DNA of 64,000 bases from assembly GCA_036971475.1 (NCBI GenBank), contig JBAIZL010000006.1:60358398-60422397 (forward strand), given 5' to 3'. Shown in pieces: positions 46,601 to 60,100 of this stretch. Source of the DNA: Prosapia bicincta (lineage: Eukaryota > Arthropoda > Insecta > Hemiptera > Cercopidae). The translations under genes were made by a program, and so were the position numbers. Position 1 is the first letter of the stretch, and the number at the start of each line of letters is the position of its first letter. Below the pieces are notes generated by a model. The model did not search any database, had not been told where the DNA came from, and saw nothing but the letters and a program-made list of their open reading frames with translations.

Positions 46601-47211
46601 TTGTTTTTGGAATGTTATTATAATGGCGTAAATGCAAAATTTTGCTTTGTGGTATAAATTCCCTCTCCCGCAAAAGGAATTTAGCGTGGCTCACTAATAT
46701 TTAACTAAGTAGGCGTAGTTGGTAGGAACTCGCTAAGACGGGCGTCAATAGTTCATTACGTTAATGGAGATGTTAGTTAGCCAGACCCCTCTTGTGTCTG
46801 AGAATCAGCGACAAGGTATGCCTAACCGTAATTAGTTTCCCAACACGACACAGTGATGTGTTATGAAACAAATAATTGTTCTAATGGAAGATTAGTACGA
46901 CAATATTATAGCAAAACGATTTCTCCGTATCATTATCTTATCTACCAATAGAAGGGCACTGAACAATAACTAGTTAGTTTTAAACGTAACAAATTTCCAC
47001 AGCAATAAGGCTGCGGACATAAAGAAAGCAACTGCTGATCGCAAAGCAACGTAAATTTGAGTTGCTATTAGAAAAGTTACTAGTCGGTTTACGCGATTGT
47101 TCATATGAAGTTGCTGGTTTAGTTGTCAGTTATATAGTCGTCAGAGGAGGATACCGTCCTGCTTGTCTATGTTTTAAGAAACAAACTACAAAAAAAGACA
47201 ATTACGTGTAT

Positions 47212-47322
47212 AATGTTGAATAAAATTAAAACCAAATCTATCCTGACTGGATACTTCGTAGTTATATTTTAATATAGGTATATAGTAACGTTGTACAAAA
47301 TTATAACCAAATCTAGACGTAG
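47212..47322 (+). repeat. 75-bp dispersed repeat, copy 3
   Basis: Contains ATCCTGACTGGATACTTCGT and a following diverged second half-unit. Related to 15186-15288 and 20805-20990. Confidence 0.7.
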
Positions 47323-50300
47323 TGCAGTGCGTTGTAGCTACTGCGCGCCAGGTTCACGCTATTGGTCTACGTGTGTACAAGTGATATATAGGCCTATAGT
47401 GACGTCAACTATCCGATAAGGAATTCCCAACGCCGACTCATAGTCAAACAAGTCTTTAAACATATGATATGCTGTTTTCTGTTGTAAAGTAAGTTACGAA
47501 AAGTTTCACGTTAAAAAGTTAGGCAAAAGAGTTATCCGGATTTAAAAAATGTAAACAGTTTAATGTTACTATTTTTTTAAATAAAGGATTCCGGTAGATA
47601 TGGATCATAGAGTTGCCGTTATTATTGTATCTTAGATCAATGATGCCTCCTAATGCATCTTGCAAATAATTAACTTCATTGCATAAAGTACAGAAAAAAT
47701 ACCAAATAGGTTACAGAGTGAGGGTTGTTTTTGCCAATACCAACTTCAGGGAAATGTCTGCAGAAAGGTAGTAGGACGTCTGCTGGACCACCGCTTATCT
47801 TAACGTGTATACAGTCCTTCATAATTTTATCTACCCTTCTACTTACAAGGAGATGTAACGGGTAGACAAACCTTTATGGCCCTGCCAGAGAGTTCTACTT
47901 CAGTTAACAAACCTGTCCATGCGACGGCAATGCCAGGGGATCATTATCTCCTTTCCTTGGTTTTATCTAAATTCATATACCCTTCTCTCACCTTCTTCTT
48001 CTAACAAGTGGACCTAACTGGGTTAATGATTGTTTATTAATCAGAAATAAAACTGTTTAGATGATTTGCTTCACGCAAACTATTCATACTTTTCATTCTC
48101 GTACTGTGTTTTAAAATTACACAAATATCAATTTGATAGTTTTTAAAGTTTTTATTATTAACACTTGTGATATTTTCACGTCCCATAAACGTGTTATTAC
48201 CCGTTGCATCGATATATTTTATTGAGAGGTCGACAGTATCTAAAAACGCTCTACGTTACTAAAACAATTAATTGTAAGCAATTTTATTTAGGTAAATACC
48301 GTACCACAAACGAATTTGAGGTTATCTCCGAGTCTTACGTGGTAATACTTTTTATTGACCAACAATTAAGGAAGTTCTTATTCTCCTTGGAAACCAGCTA
48401 TAAGACGGGTTATTTTCCTGAAACATTTTTTTTCTTAACCATTATCAATAAAGAACGTTTATACAGTTTAATCCATTGTTAAAAATGAGCCAATTCATGT
48501 GACTAATAGCCTACACATTAAATATAAAGAAAAATTATCTCACTAATCTGTATCAGATTGACATAACTTCTGTTTTAACGAATTCCATGTGGTTGGATAT
48601 AAATAGTAAATCTTTGAATAATACAAGGTCAATGCAGTCAATGGCATTTTTGCACAACACCCAGTAGCTGTGTCAAGGTCTTGTTCAACAAAGATGCTTA
48701 TGACGTCATCCCTTTTAAAATCAGATGCCCATTGTTTACAATTTGAAGATGTAATCTACTATAATAATCACAACAATCCTCATAGACTAAGCCAGAGTAA
48801 ATTGGGCGGTGTATAGGCCTACAATATGCACTCTTGTCTTTTCATAAACACCCTACTAGGCCTATCCAATTCATTTCGATGTGCAATAATGGCGGTATTT
48901 CTTCTGTGATACGGTACAGTACTTAAACATAAGTAGAACTGATATAATTATCGTTTGTTTTCACTTCCTCATATAGGTATTATTACCCTTCTGAATGTTC
49001 TCAAACTTTATTGGTAGTTTATAAAAATGGAAAATCTCAAGTACCCTAAATAGGGTTTGCCCCTTCCCCTTCTGCAGATTTCAATGAACTGTATACTTTT
49101 CTTAGGCCTTTAAAGTACTGGCCTTAACAAATAACCATACCAACAACTATGAAATGAATATATATGTTCTAGGAAGCACCAGGAAGATTACTTTCCCTTT
49201 CACCATAGGTGACACAGAAGTAAATGATTCGCTTATATTTTTAATATGAAGAAACTTTTAAAAAGTTATATTTTCACAATTCAAATAACATAAATTTTCA
49301 GTAATAGTTGGCAAACATTTCATATAGGGACTTTGATTTTTTAAATTTTCACTGAACAAAAAATGTTATTACACTTTTGGTATTAATGTGCCAAAAAAAA
49401 CACTACTTACTGATATTTTCAGCAGACGCCTTTTGGACTACTAAAAATTTTACTTAAAATACATCCTAAACAAGATGAAATTATCTTACTTGTCATAAAC
49501 TGTGCTTACAATTAATTTGAAAAAAAAACCAACACATAACATAGAGATGCCAATACATACTAAACTGAAGACAGTATAAAACAAAGGAACTTTTTCATAC
49601 TAGATTAAATATATTTTACAAGTTACTTCAAGTTTCAGTCAAGGTAGTTTTGGTTTAAATTAATAATAACCTTATCAACAATAGCATTGAATTCAGCAAA
49701 TAATATGTTTAACGTCATGTTATCAATATTATTTTCTTTTTTTAAACAAAATGTATCCATTCTGATTCATTGTTGGTATTTTCATGTCGGGTAAAATACA
49801 GAATTTCAGAATAACAGAAAACAGACAAAAATAAGGTTTTCTTTTACACTGGGATAAAGACAATTTGTTTCTAAATACCAGACAAGACAGTTGTTGAATA
49901 TGTTCTCCAATTGTTAGCATAAAAGGATTTCTTATGGTGACTATGCGTCCCAGAAAAGTCAGATAGTCCTGACTTTTGAAGTTGTGATCCGGAGTCCTGT
50001 AAAATCATTTATTAGCCCTTAATTTCAAGTGCACTATTGTAAGAATATATTTGTCCCAGTACACATGCCAGAAATAAAATTTATTCATCTAGCCACTTTG
50101 GGGTTGGCAACAGTAAACTGCGATTTGTTTGCTCTTTGTCAAATTTAAAATTTTAATAAATAAATAAGCTTAAACAGATATTGTTGACTCTTAGAAATTT
50201 TCAAGAGTATTTATAATGATGTACAAATATAGTAAAATTCTAATAAACCTATTGCTTTTTAAATTTTGAGGATCTAATTGATTCTCATATTCTACTACGT

Positions 50301-53221
50301 CCAATAGAAGGTTGTCCTGATTTTGAGTAATAAAAATATGGACCCCCCCCTAAATATAGAGAATGGATGATAATTATTTGTATTTTTTTTATCATTTACT
50401 TGTTTTAGAAGAATTACTATTGCTTCTGAACATGCATTTGAAAAAAAAAATGTTCTTTAAATAAACAACTGCCTATCCGAAGGTGTACTCTTTCTGATGA
50501 TGAGAGGTGTTTAAACATACAGTACACAATGGTATCAGGACTACCTACACATTCAGAGACAAAAGGTAGGGACTAAGTTGAAATTTTGAAACTGAGGAGT
50601 TGGTAGAAAGGTGGGATGCATCTAGAATTTAGAAAGCATGGATAAAAGTGGGTAGGTTCAATATCAGCATTTGCAATAAAGGTACTTAGCAAAATTCGTA
50701 ACAACGGACTGATCAATGGGATCTTCGACATTATTACAATTTAGGTCTTCGTGATTCTTTCTGATGGTTACTCCAAGATAGATTGATAATTTCAAGATGG
50801 TTTCAGCTTAAAAAAGTAATACATCAGGAGATCCATGAACTCCAGGAAACATTAAAGCAGTTCAGGTTTGATTGGAAGGAGCCTACAGTGAACACCACGA
50901 AGAACAGCATTGAAAATAACGCAAACAAATATCTGCTGAATTGTCCACAGTAATATAAAGTTTCCCCCTTACAAAAATGTATTTATATATATTGGAATTA
51001 TCAGACTGTTTGGCACAGTAATAATTTTGTAGGTAACCGATTGAAAATATTAATGATCGTCCAAGGGTTATACATAAATTCTTCAAGTCAGATAAGGATC
51101 ATTTAATTAATAGCTAATGTAAAAAAGCAGAATCTTGGACATTGGACATCTGAACACTCTCTTAAATTACACAAAAAATCTACTACACAACTTAAGGTTA
51201 CAGTTTCATATGTTACTTAAACACTAGTTGTAATTTGGTTTTGCATATTTGAACATGAGAGGGAAAATGCAGGCAGTAGAACTAACATGGTCAAAATTGG
51301 TCACTAAACTTCAAAACGTCTCTGCCCTTCATAATCTTCAAATTCAGTAATGATTGCAGAGTTTAGCAATACGTATTGATCCCAAGATCGACAAAATTGT
51401 CAACATGTAATTCTTTATTACAGGCAATCTCAAACCAAAATTATGCTACTTGCTCAATAATAATTTTTGTTTTGAACATAAGCATTTGAAAAGCTATTAA
51501 TACGATTCCCATGGAATTTTTCAGTCATTTTCCTCAGCATTTCTTTTAGAAAATCAAATTTAAAATTCCTATTATGTTATGGATATTTATTAGAAAGACG
51601 TTCTTTTTTGAACACTTTACCCCATGTGATTTACTTACTCTTTTTAAGAACAAAATTAGCATTGATTTAATGAGTGATTTTATTAAGATCCTTGAAAAGT
51701 TCCTTTTATTAAATAAATATTCAATTTGTCATAGAGTAGAAAGTATAAATTGTAAAGAATATGAACATTAATTTTAATAGAATAGTATTTTTGAACTGAT
51801 CTTCCAAATTAAAGAAAGGAATTATCCTGTTAATAGAGGATTATCCTTTATTAATAGAGGAACAATATGATTTTGTTCTTAAAGAAATTAGGAGCATCTC
51901 CCGTAGCCTTTTTATTAATAGCAATATAAAATAACTGACATAATTTTACAGCATATTATCATGAGGCTGTAATATAACTTAGAGCTTAATATTCATTGAC
52001 ATGAATTTTCAGTACAAAATATTATCTTCTTATTCGATTGTTCATTTTGAGTTTTGTATATATTCCTTACTTTTATTACTAAACTTGTCTTTAATCACTA
52101 AATAATCAGCGTTTTTCAATAGATGCTTTTCACATTAGTTCAATTATTGTTTAACTATGTAATCCAATTTATAATTAATTATTGTAATGCTTTGGGTCCA
52201 GATTATGCTCAAAATATTAAACAATATATCAGTATATTCTTTAAGCATGATTTTTGTCAAGGTTTTAGGCATACAATAGTGACAAAATTAAACAAATTGA
52301 AAATTATATCTCAAAATCAATTTCGACAGAATATAGTTACTTTCCTATACTATATAATATTCTTTTATTACTATCAAATGAAAAGCATTGTATCAAGATA
52401 ACGTTTCAATAAATATTAACATTGTAATATCAATGTAGATTTAAAGATTAGGCTAAAAATTAAGTTTTTTTTCCATCGAGTAGAACATGTACCTTGGGAC
52501 ACTGAACAAACCTAAATATTTGTAGAGTTATAGATAAAGCATTTATTGCAAAAATACAATTTAATATACTGAAAATACTTTTTGTCTATAATGACTAATT
52601 TATTTAATCAATAAGTGTAACATAGTAATTTGATAATATGAACAGATGTAATCGAATATCTGTCATAAGATTTTCTTTCCAATAGCCCAGACTTGAGTTA
52701 TCCAAAATTCAATACTCTTTGCAAAGAGATAGAATGGGTAATCCCTTTCATTGTAAATATCTATAAAAAAGTATAGATATTCAAGTTAACAAATGTCATG
52801 TTACACATCAATAAATTAAACCAAGGATATTGTAATTACTTTGCTCTGCTCAAGAACATCAACTAGAAAAGCAAGCTCTGTAAATTCAGAGCTACCCAGT
52901 TTTTAAAAATAAGCCATTTACTGATTAAGTAAGGTTCTCTTGACCAATAGATGTCTTAACAGAAGGAAAACATAGGAAATCATTGTAGCCCTCAATATTT
53001 TGTTGAAAACTATGTGCTTATAGTTACATAACAATATATAAATGGTTCACAATATCTTGAAAATTGTGCATATGAATTTGTTAGAAATACTCTTAAAAAC
53101 ATAAAACCACAATAAGCCTATTGACATTAAATACGTCTTGTAATTAAACAACCTCTATCACTAATTATGAGCTTGCACCCACAATTTAAAATAAAAACAT
53201 TTCAATTGTCAGATCTCTTAC
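47323..53221 (-). other. AT-rich DNA, probably MFSD11 intron in part
   Basis: Nearly 6 kb without a supportable exon or element. If the exon at 53222-53311 is real, its first intron starts at 53221 on the minus strand and covers at least part of this stretch. I searched for the expected next segment (a GYTSLAIIY-like transmembrane start) and found none. Short frames at 48204-48482 and 52123-52401 lack domains. Confidence 0.4.
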
Positions 53222-53311
53222 CTCAATATTTCCCATTGTCTGAAATGCAGTAAAAACTAGCATAAACGCTAAGCCTAACAAAGTAACATTTAAAAACCTC
53301 TTATCAACCAT
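53222..53311 (-). CDS. MFSD11: First coding exon of MFSD11 (UNC93-like protein)
   Basis: Ninety bases from ATG (53311) encode 30 residues including FLNVTLLGLAFMLVFTAFQT and end GNIE, followed directly by a consensus splice donor GTAAGA. MFSD11 proteins start with a short hydrophilic tail and a first transmembrane helix carrying the conserved LG-AFM-FTAFQT-GN motif, which this matches well. MFSD11 is a multi-pass membrane protein of about 450 residues in the major facilitator superfamily; its substrate is not established. The exon ends in phase 0. No acceptor lies just upstream, so this fits an initial exon. No following exon was found at lower coordinates, which implies a long intron or a gene leaving the window. 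A retained fragment of a broken gene is the main alternative. Upstream (53312-53760) is AT-rich with no clear core promoter. Confidence 0.75.
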
Positions 53312-54458
53312 TTTCAGAAATTAATTTTAAATCGGTTTTAATTTTTTTTAAACGGTTGTTTACATTTAACAAATTATATACACTCTTATAAACTAATACC
53401 ACTACTAATTGTCATAAAAAGAATTGTTCTAAAATATCAAATACGGCACTAAAACACTAGAAATTTTAATCATACAGTTGAATAGCAATTAATATAAACA
53501 ATTTTTCTGTTGTACACATTTAATTCACTCTAATAAGTTTTGAAACTAACACCGAGAAGTGACAACAAAACACTAAATTGTCCAAGTAAAATCTATCAGC
53601 TGATAAAATAAATATCTGCAGTGGAAAGGTTCTATGTTTTTTCGTAAGGAGCGCTGGTATCAGTAAAAATATAAAAAGTCGATAATGAAACTATAGATAA
53701 AATCTACGTACTTTTTTTAATGGGAGAATGTAAAAATTTGTTACTACACACCTGTAATTATGTTTATTCAGAGTAGGTAAATTACCGAACGCATCAATGG
53801 GTGGAAAATAAACATCAAATTTCAGTTTAAATTAAATATGTAATTATTAAAATTTATTGTTAACATTATTAAAAGTATTTTAACAAGAAAATGATTTAAT
53901 ATGTTCTACATATCCTGTGTGTGTTGTCAGTCTTGAATATTATCTGATTTTGAAATTGAATTGAATTTTTATTAATGTAAATACAGTATACAGTAACGTA
54001 AAAACCTCATAATGAACCCATTAAAGCATTTCTTCTAGGAGGAAGCATTTTTATCAAAATAAATTACTATAGGATCTTTCTTGGTTAGTTATTCTTTGAT
54101 ACATTTGGTTGTTTATTAATTGTATATGCATCAATATCAAAAATTGATCTAAAAAAGTAGAAAAAACTGCACACTATAAAATAAGGTATACAAAAAAATT
54201 TTAATAATTCATTATAAAATGACTGATCATAAAAGTAGTTCTTATTATGACCCCAAGTGAAAACATAAAATCATTTTAAATCCTCAGGATTTACAAACAC
54301 AAAAACTACAAGTTAGAAAGTACTATTGTGAAAAATATATCTTCCGTAATACAGTCAAACACACATAAAAAGGACATAACAACAAAAATGTTATAAAATA
54401 ACATATTTGATTATTTTTGTAAAAAAGAACCTTGCTCTTCTACTGTTGTTGGGTTCAC
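53312..54458. other. AT-rich DNA upstream of the MFSD11 exon
   Basis: It would hold the 5' untranslated region and promoter of the MFSD11 gene if that exon is initial. I see no convincing TATA or initiator element and no CpG-rich island. Confidence 0.35.
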
Positions 54459-54493
54459 CTCGTCAATGCTGGATTGTATTCTAGCGAAACGTC
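54459..54493 (+). other. Variant hairpin-GAAACGTC motif
   Basis: CTCGTCAA, then hairpin GCTGG-ATTGTATT-CTAGC, then GAAACGTC. The 3' part is identical to a hammerhead core and cleavage triplet, but the 5' part is TCGTCAA and not CTGANGA. CTTCGTCAATGAAACGACGG at about 45458 has the same alternative form. Confidence 0.3.
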
Positions 54494-54573
54494 GGAATAG
54501 CGAATTTATGCACTGCAGAATGAACGGATGTACTCCAGATAATAATTATTCATCATCATATATAAATATATAT

Positions 54574-54801
54574 ATGAAGTTGATATATTACTATTGTTAA
54601 TACTTTTATCCACCACTAAGTGCAATAATTTTACCTTGTTGTGATGAGGCACCTTTCGGTCACTTGACCATTGTCGAATCACTGAGTAAAGAGTGATTCG
54701 ACAATGGTCAAGTATCCGAAAGGTGCCTCGTCACAACAAGGTAAAATTATTGCCCTTAGTGGTGGATAAAGGTATTTACAATAGTAATATATCAACTTCA
54801 T
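54574..54801. mobile_element. Hairpin element with about 105-bp arms
   Basis: Arms start ATGAAGTTGATATATTACTA and contain TTATCCACCACTAAG, TTTTACCTTGTTGTGA and CCATTGTCGAATCACT. They meet at a ~10-bp loop (GAGTAAAGA). The arms are nearly identical, with a few substitutions. Confidence 0.88.
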
Positions 54802-54842
54802 AAAGTCAGTGCAACGGAAAAATAATGGAAAACGTAAAATAT

Positions 54843-54843
<1 letters not shown>

Positions 54844-54907
<64 letters not shown>
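54844..54907 (+). repeat. (TA)n microsatellite
   Basis: Pure AT dinucleotide run of about 60 bp. Confidence 0.98.
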
Positions 54908-54915
<8 letters not shown>

Positions 54916-55818
54916 AGTTTTGGTTGGTAAAGATTATTTAGATTTTTTGGACTAGGAGATTGACAGACTTACCTTGGTAAGAGTCCATTCTGTAGTCTTG
55001 AAATAGTAACACATAAAAACACTTAACCAATGATATATTTCAACCACACAGAGGTCTTTGTCAATCAAAGAGAAAACACAAAAAGAAATATGAGAGAATG
55101 AAATAAAATAAATATAAGTTGTCAATTGTAGCTTTTTTCAGAAGATAAGCCTTGCAATTGCCTTTGCTAACTCAGTGATGAATATTCTTCTATTAATTTT
55201 CGACCCAGTGTTTTCCTTATATATGATTTGAACATTGATTCTTGCCCCAAATTCAATAACCCGTTAAATGTAGTCATTGCCCATCTCTATTACTGTTTGT
55301 ACTGATTATTCCTTTTTCATCCTATCAACTCCTTCCTTTGATGAGTTGCAGAACTAAATCACCTCTGGTTTGAATAAATCTCCAGTTTTGTGTTTGATTT
55401 CGTCTGACTGTTGTTTGTAAGATTGACATTTTTGTTTTATTTTGGAACGTATAAAACCAAAAGTGTTAGATTATGATTGGCCCCAAAACCAAATATACTG
55501 CTAAGAAATGTAACACAAACGGTCGTGCTGTTAGGACAGCCCTAACTGAACAGTGGTGCAATACTTTAACCCCACCCCCACATCACTGCAGAATGCTTAG
55601 TCATGGAATTAACATCAAAATTAGGTGTTAGATAAGGTCAGCGACACATAGCTAGCTCATCAAAACTGTTGTGTAAAAGAATAAAAAATTTCTTTTGCAC
55701 CTACTATTTTTGTCACGGCTTTCCTAACGGTGCGGCCAATCACGGGTTAAGAAATGTTCTATAATGCTTCTTTGATAATATTTTTTATTTACTTTTTCAA
55801 TAAGAGAGTATTGTTTTT

Positions 55819-56212
55819 TTACCCATCAAAGTAAAGAAGTAGAAAAAACAGTAGTTTTTTTGGAGTAAGTAGAATGTTTTCTTCCTTTCTATGATTTTGC
55901 TGTTCTGTGCATTTGGCAACTTCTCTTCTGAGTTTATTTTTGTCAATAACATAAGAATGGTCATCATCAGTAGTATACCAAATTTTGTAACACATTGGAA
56001 GCAATAGCTGCTTTTTCTCTGTCTGAACTACAAACATATCACTTGGCAATAAGCATCTACTATGGTGATTGAACTTCAAGCTCATATTCTTCAATAATTT
56101 TCTTCTTTCTCTTTATCCTTTTCTTCAGACCATACTCTTTACATAACTGAAGTGTTTCTATTCTTTTTGTGCATGATGGCTTTGATTGTAATTGAATATT
56201 GGACACAACTCT
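55819..56212 (-). pseudogene. Unrecognised coding relic
   Basis: Two overlapping minus-strand frames look coding because of their non-random residue use. The first (56212 to 56060) reads RVVSNIQLQSKPSCTKRIET and then a lysine-rich KKRIKRKKKIIEEYELE segment. The second (56094 to 55819) contains CLLPSDMFVVQTEKKQLLLP, a tryptophan and acidic-to-basic stretch, and REVAKCTEQQNHRKEEN. A frameshift within the overlap would join them. I do not recognise the family. It could be a decayed retrocopy, a transposon-encoded protein or chance. Confidence 0.3.
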
Positions 56213-57133
56213 TTAATTTTCAAAGGTATCTTTAGGGTATTTTTTTCTTTATTCCTTTTACATACAAACTTCCAATTTTATCTGAACTAAAATTCCTTTA
56301 GATATACAAGTTCGATGTAGCAAAGTAGTACAAGGCAAATGAAGTAATGACTGATCCCAATATGGCTGCAGATAGCCTATTACAAACCCTAAACTAACCC
56401 TTTGGCCTAACTTATGGAGTTCTTGTTACTTTTGCTGTCCACCATAAAATACTTTGATGAGACCATTGCCACTCAGTTGCTGTTTTCTTGCAACAACACT
56501 ATAGGTCACAGGTTTTTCTTAGAATTGCAGTATGAGTAATAAAAATATTTTTTATTTATTTATCAGGCAACACTTTGCTCAAGGTGAACCTTCACTTTGC
56601 TAGTGAAATCATTAATTTATGATGAAGGAATTATTTTAAGTGAATCAGATATTTTTTTGGTGAGTTATCTATAGAAAAGTTGTGAATAGTTTGTGGTGAT
56701 AAAAGTGGACAGGTTAAATATAAATATAAAAAGGTTTTTGTTGATATAAGTTAGCTAATGTTGTTGATATAAGTTAGCTAATGTTTATTATGTATTTTGT
56801 GGTGGTAACAAATATTTCATTAAGGCATATGCTTTTTTACTTTTTTTTATATTCTCAGGCATTAGCTAAGGATTTTAGCTATATTATAGAACAAAGTATA
56901 TTATAAATATTCTTGTATTTTTTCATGTAAATAAAATTTTGTTTGACCTTAGTATTTGTAAAATGTAATGGCAACAATAATTTTAGTAATAAACTATATT
57001 AAATAAGGGATAACAAAATTGTATGTTTAAAAATTATTTATTTTCAAGCTATAAAAAGGTAACAAAAATTAACATCGCAAATTGACAGATGTACAACACA
57101 AAAACTGCAGGTTATAAATTAACAATTTTGAAT
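56213..57133. other. AT-rich non-coding DNA
   Basis: It includes a small tandem duplication of TTGTTGATATAAGTTAGCTA near 56737-56780. Nothing else is supported. Confidence 0.4.
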
Positions 57134-57135
57134 TA

Positions 57136-60100
57136 CAGTCGAACCTCTGTATAACGAAATCGATTGTAGAGAGGTATTCGTTATTGAGAGGTTGTGTTGT
57201 AAAGAATGCTCCCACCCCATCTTACGCATATCGCACTACCTGCAGTAATAAAAGGGACACAGTATAATATCGCGATTGTAGTTTGTGTAATAGGCCAATG
57301 TTAATATAGGATAATGTTTTATAAAGTCTCAATTTATTTGAAATTAAAGTTGTTAAAAATGTTTTATTGATATTTCTTCATTGTATTAGATATCCACATT
57401 CAATATTTTTCATAGGGTCTACTCTGTATAGACTATTATGATAAGTTATCTAATGCTTATGAAAACTTACTGGTAAATAAGTACACTCACCAATTCATTT
57501 TCAGGAAGCATGACTTGAACGAAGTGGAATTTAATCGAAGCAAACTCAGTAAGCCGTAATTTAGTAACTGTATTATTTATTAACCATATTACATTTATTA
57601 ACTGCCTACACTGTTTTTATTTGAATACACACAATCTATCAGTATTTTATTTTTATATACACAATTCAATTTCAAACAACACAAACTGTTTTATACACTA
57701 CACAGACCGTATCCGGAGAAACAAATACTGTATTAAATTAAACATAAAATACGATGTACAGTAATACAGTAACTTCGTATAGGTACTTTTTAAATCGTTT
57801 CTAGTTTTCAAAATTTTACTTGAAAAAGTTAGAAATTTTTTGTTGCACTTTACGTTTGAATAAAGCATCACTTTCAATGAATGTTTCACATTTATTCAGA
57901 CAATCAAAAATGTTGATTCCTTTCCATCTTCCACTATCTTTCAGTTGAAATCCTCGCCTGATGATTTTGAAAGCTTGGAAAACTTCATGATCTGTAGGGT
58001 TCTTCTCTTCAGGTTCATCACAATCATCGTCATCATCTTTCAAAAGTTCATTTGAGTTTATCATCTGGAAGCTTTGGAGTATGTCTTCGTCGTCTGGAAA
58101 ATTGGAAACAGCCAAATCTTCTTCCAGACAAATAAAATCTTCAAGTGGAATGTCATCAGCTACGTTTCCTGAACTCTTCAAAAATCCCATTGCTTTTTTA
58201 ATTCATTTAAAGTCATGTTGTCCTCACTATCCTCTTCATGTGTGACTGAATTAAATCCAGCTTTGGGGAAACAATTAAAAACTGTTGTTTTCTTCACATA
58301 ATTTGTCCAAACTTTTGCCAATTCAGCGAGGCAGTCCCTTAGATTAACAATGTTTATGGGTACGATTTCATTGTTCTCTACAGTAGTCACAATCTTTTTT
58401 AAAATTCTTTTTCTGTAGTGTAACTTTAAATTTTAACTCCCTGATCGAGTGGTTGAAGTATCGATGTAACATTTGGTGGAAAGAAAAACACATTGACACT
58501 CTTCAGTTTGGAATTGATGTCATGCAGATGTGCAGGGCAGTTGTCGATGAAAAGTGCAATTTTCCTTTTCTCTTTGGAGATCTGCTTGTCCAGCTTCAAT
58601 ATCCATTCAATGAAAATTTCGCTCATCATCCATGCCATTTTATTAAACACGTAATCAACTTCTAAGGACTTGACAGATCGGAAACATCACGGAGATTTGC
58701 TTTTTTCAATCACAAGCAATTTAAGTTTTTCTGTCCCTAACATGTTAGCTGCCACTAATACGGTGATCCTTTCTTTGCTTCCTATTCCTCCATAACAAGG
58801 GTCGGTTTTAAAAGTTAGTGTCTTGTTGGGCAAACATTTAAAAAACAGACCAGTCTCATAAGCATTAAAAATGTTTTTCGGTTCATAATCATTTAAAAGT
58901 TTTTCCAACACATTTCCTTTCCAAAATTCACAAGTGGGGATATTAACACTAGCACTTTCTCCAGAAATGACTTTTTTAACAATGTTATGGCATTTCTTGA
59001 ATTTTTCTATCCAACCGTTACTTGCGTTAAAGCCACTGTGTCCTAATGATACTGCAAATTCCAAAGCCTTTTCTTTAATAAGATTTCCTGACAATGAAAG
59101 ATTTTTCTCACGCATTACCGTAACCTATTTAATCATCGCGTTATCGATATTGTCGAATGTACAAAGTTTCATTTTCTTTCTTTGGAAATCATAAGAAACA
59201 CTTTGTTTTAGAATTTGATCCCGGTTTTTTAGAATAGTGGATAGCAAACTCTGAGGTATACTGAATTTTTTCTCAACATCCAATTTTTTTAACCTCTCAA
59301 AACACTCACTTTTGCTGCTACACTTAAACACTTTCTTTTTGACATTTTTTCACAGCACTACAAACTCACGGCACGAATAAAAATAAGTAACTGAGCTAGC
59401 AACATTTGTGCCACGTGTTCCACAAAGCCATAGAGATCGATAATGTAAATGGAGACATAGATAATACATATGTCATGTTCGAGACTATTTATAGCCGAGA
59501 TTAGCTGATATTTGTTTACTACAACCTTATGTTGACACATTAGGTTTTCGGGCGTCCTAGCATTTTGTCAATGACTCATATTTACAATAGTCTGTTCCCA
59601 ACTCCAGTTGGTTTATTAACTCTAATAGGACAGTTATCGTTTATTCTTGCGTTAGTTCAGAAAGCTTGGTTAATTTTTATGATCGGGGTTTTTACCGGAT
59701 ATTCTGCCGCGTTAAATGGTTCAAACTAAAAAAAAACATTAAAATATAAAAGTTAAACCAAATTAAATCTGTTCATAAAACTTCCTGAATCATTGTTTCA
59801 GTTAAAGCATCAAAAGTTAACTTGGGATGGTCGGATTTAAAAACAACTCAGGCAAAATGTTCTCCAAACTCTTTTAAAGCACTGACGTAAAAATCAAACC
59901 TTCATTATACAGATATCGACACTAGAGAAGTTTCAATTAGCCTGGGAGTGAGCGTGCCGGTGAGCTCGCCGTATCTAAGGAAATAAGCTGGGAGCGCATA
60001 TGTAAGGGAACCCAGAGCGTGCCGGAACGCTAGCCGTGCTGAACCGAACTATAATATGCAGTCAATTGCCGACATGTGTTTTGCCTACCATTCTTGGTTT

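Noticed and set aside
47323..53221. Downstream MFSD11 exons on the minus strand
   Set aside because: I looked for the next conserved segment (GYTSLAIIY-like) and for donor-acceptor bounded frames and found none convincing.
58453..59194. Plus-strand open frames of 70-86 codons
   Set aside because: They are antisense to the Tigger transposase relic.
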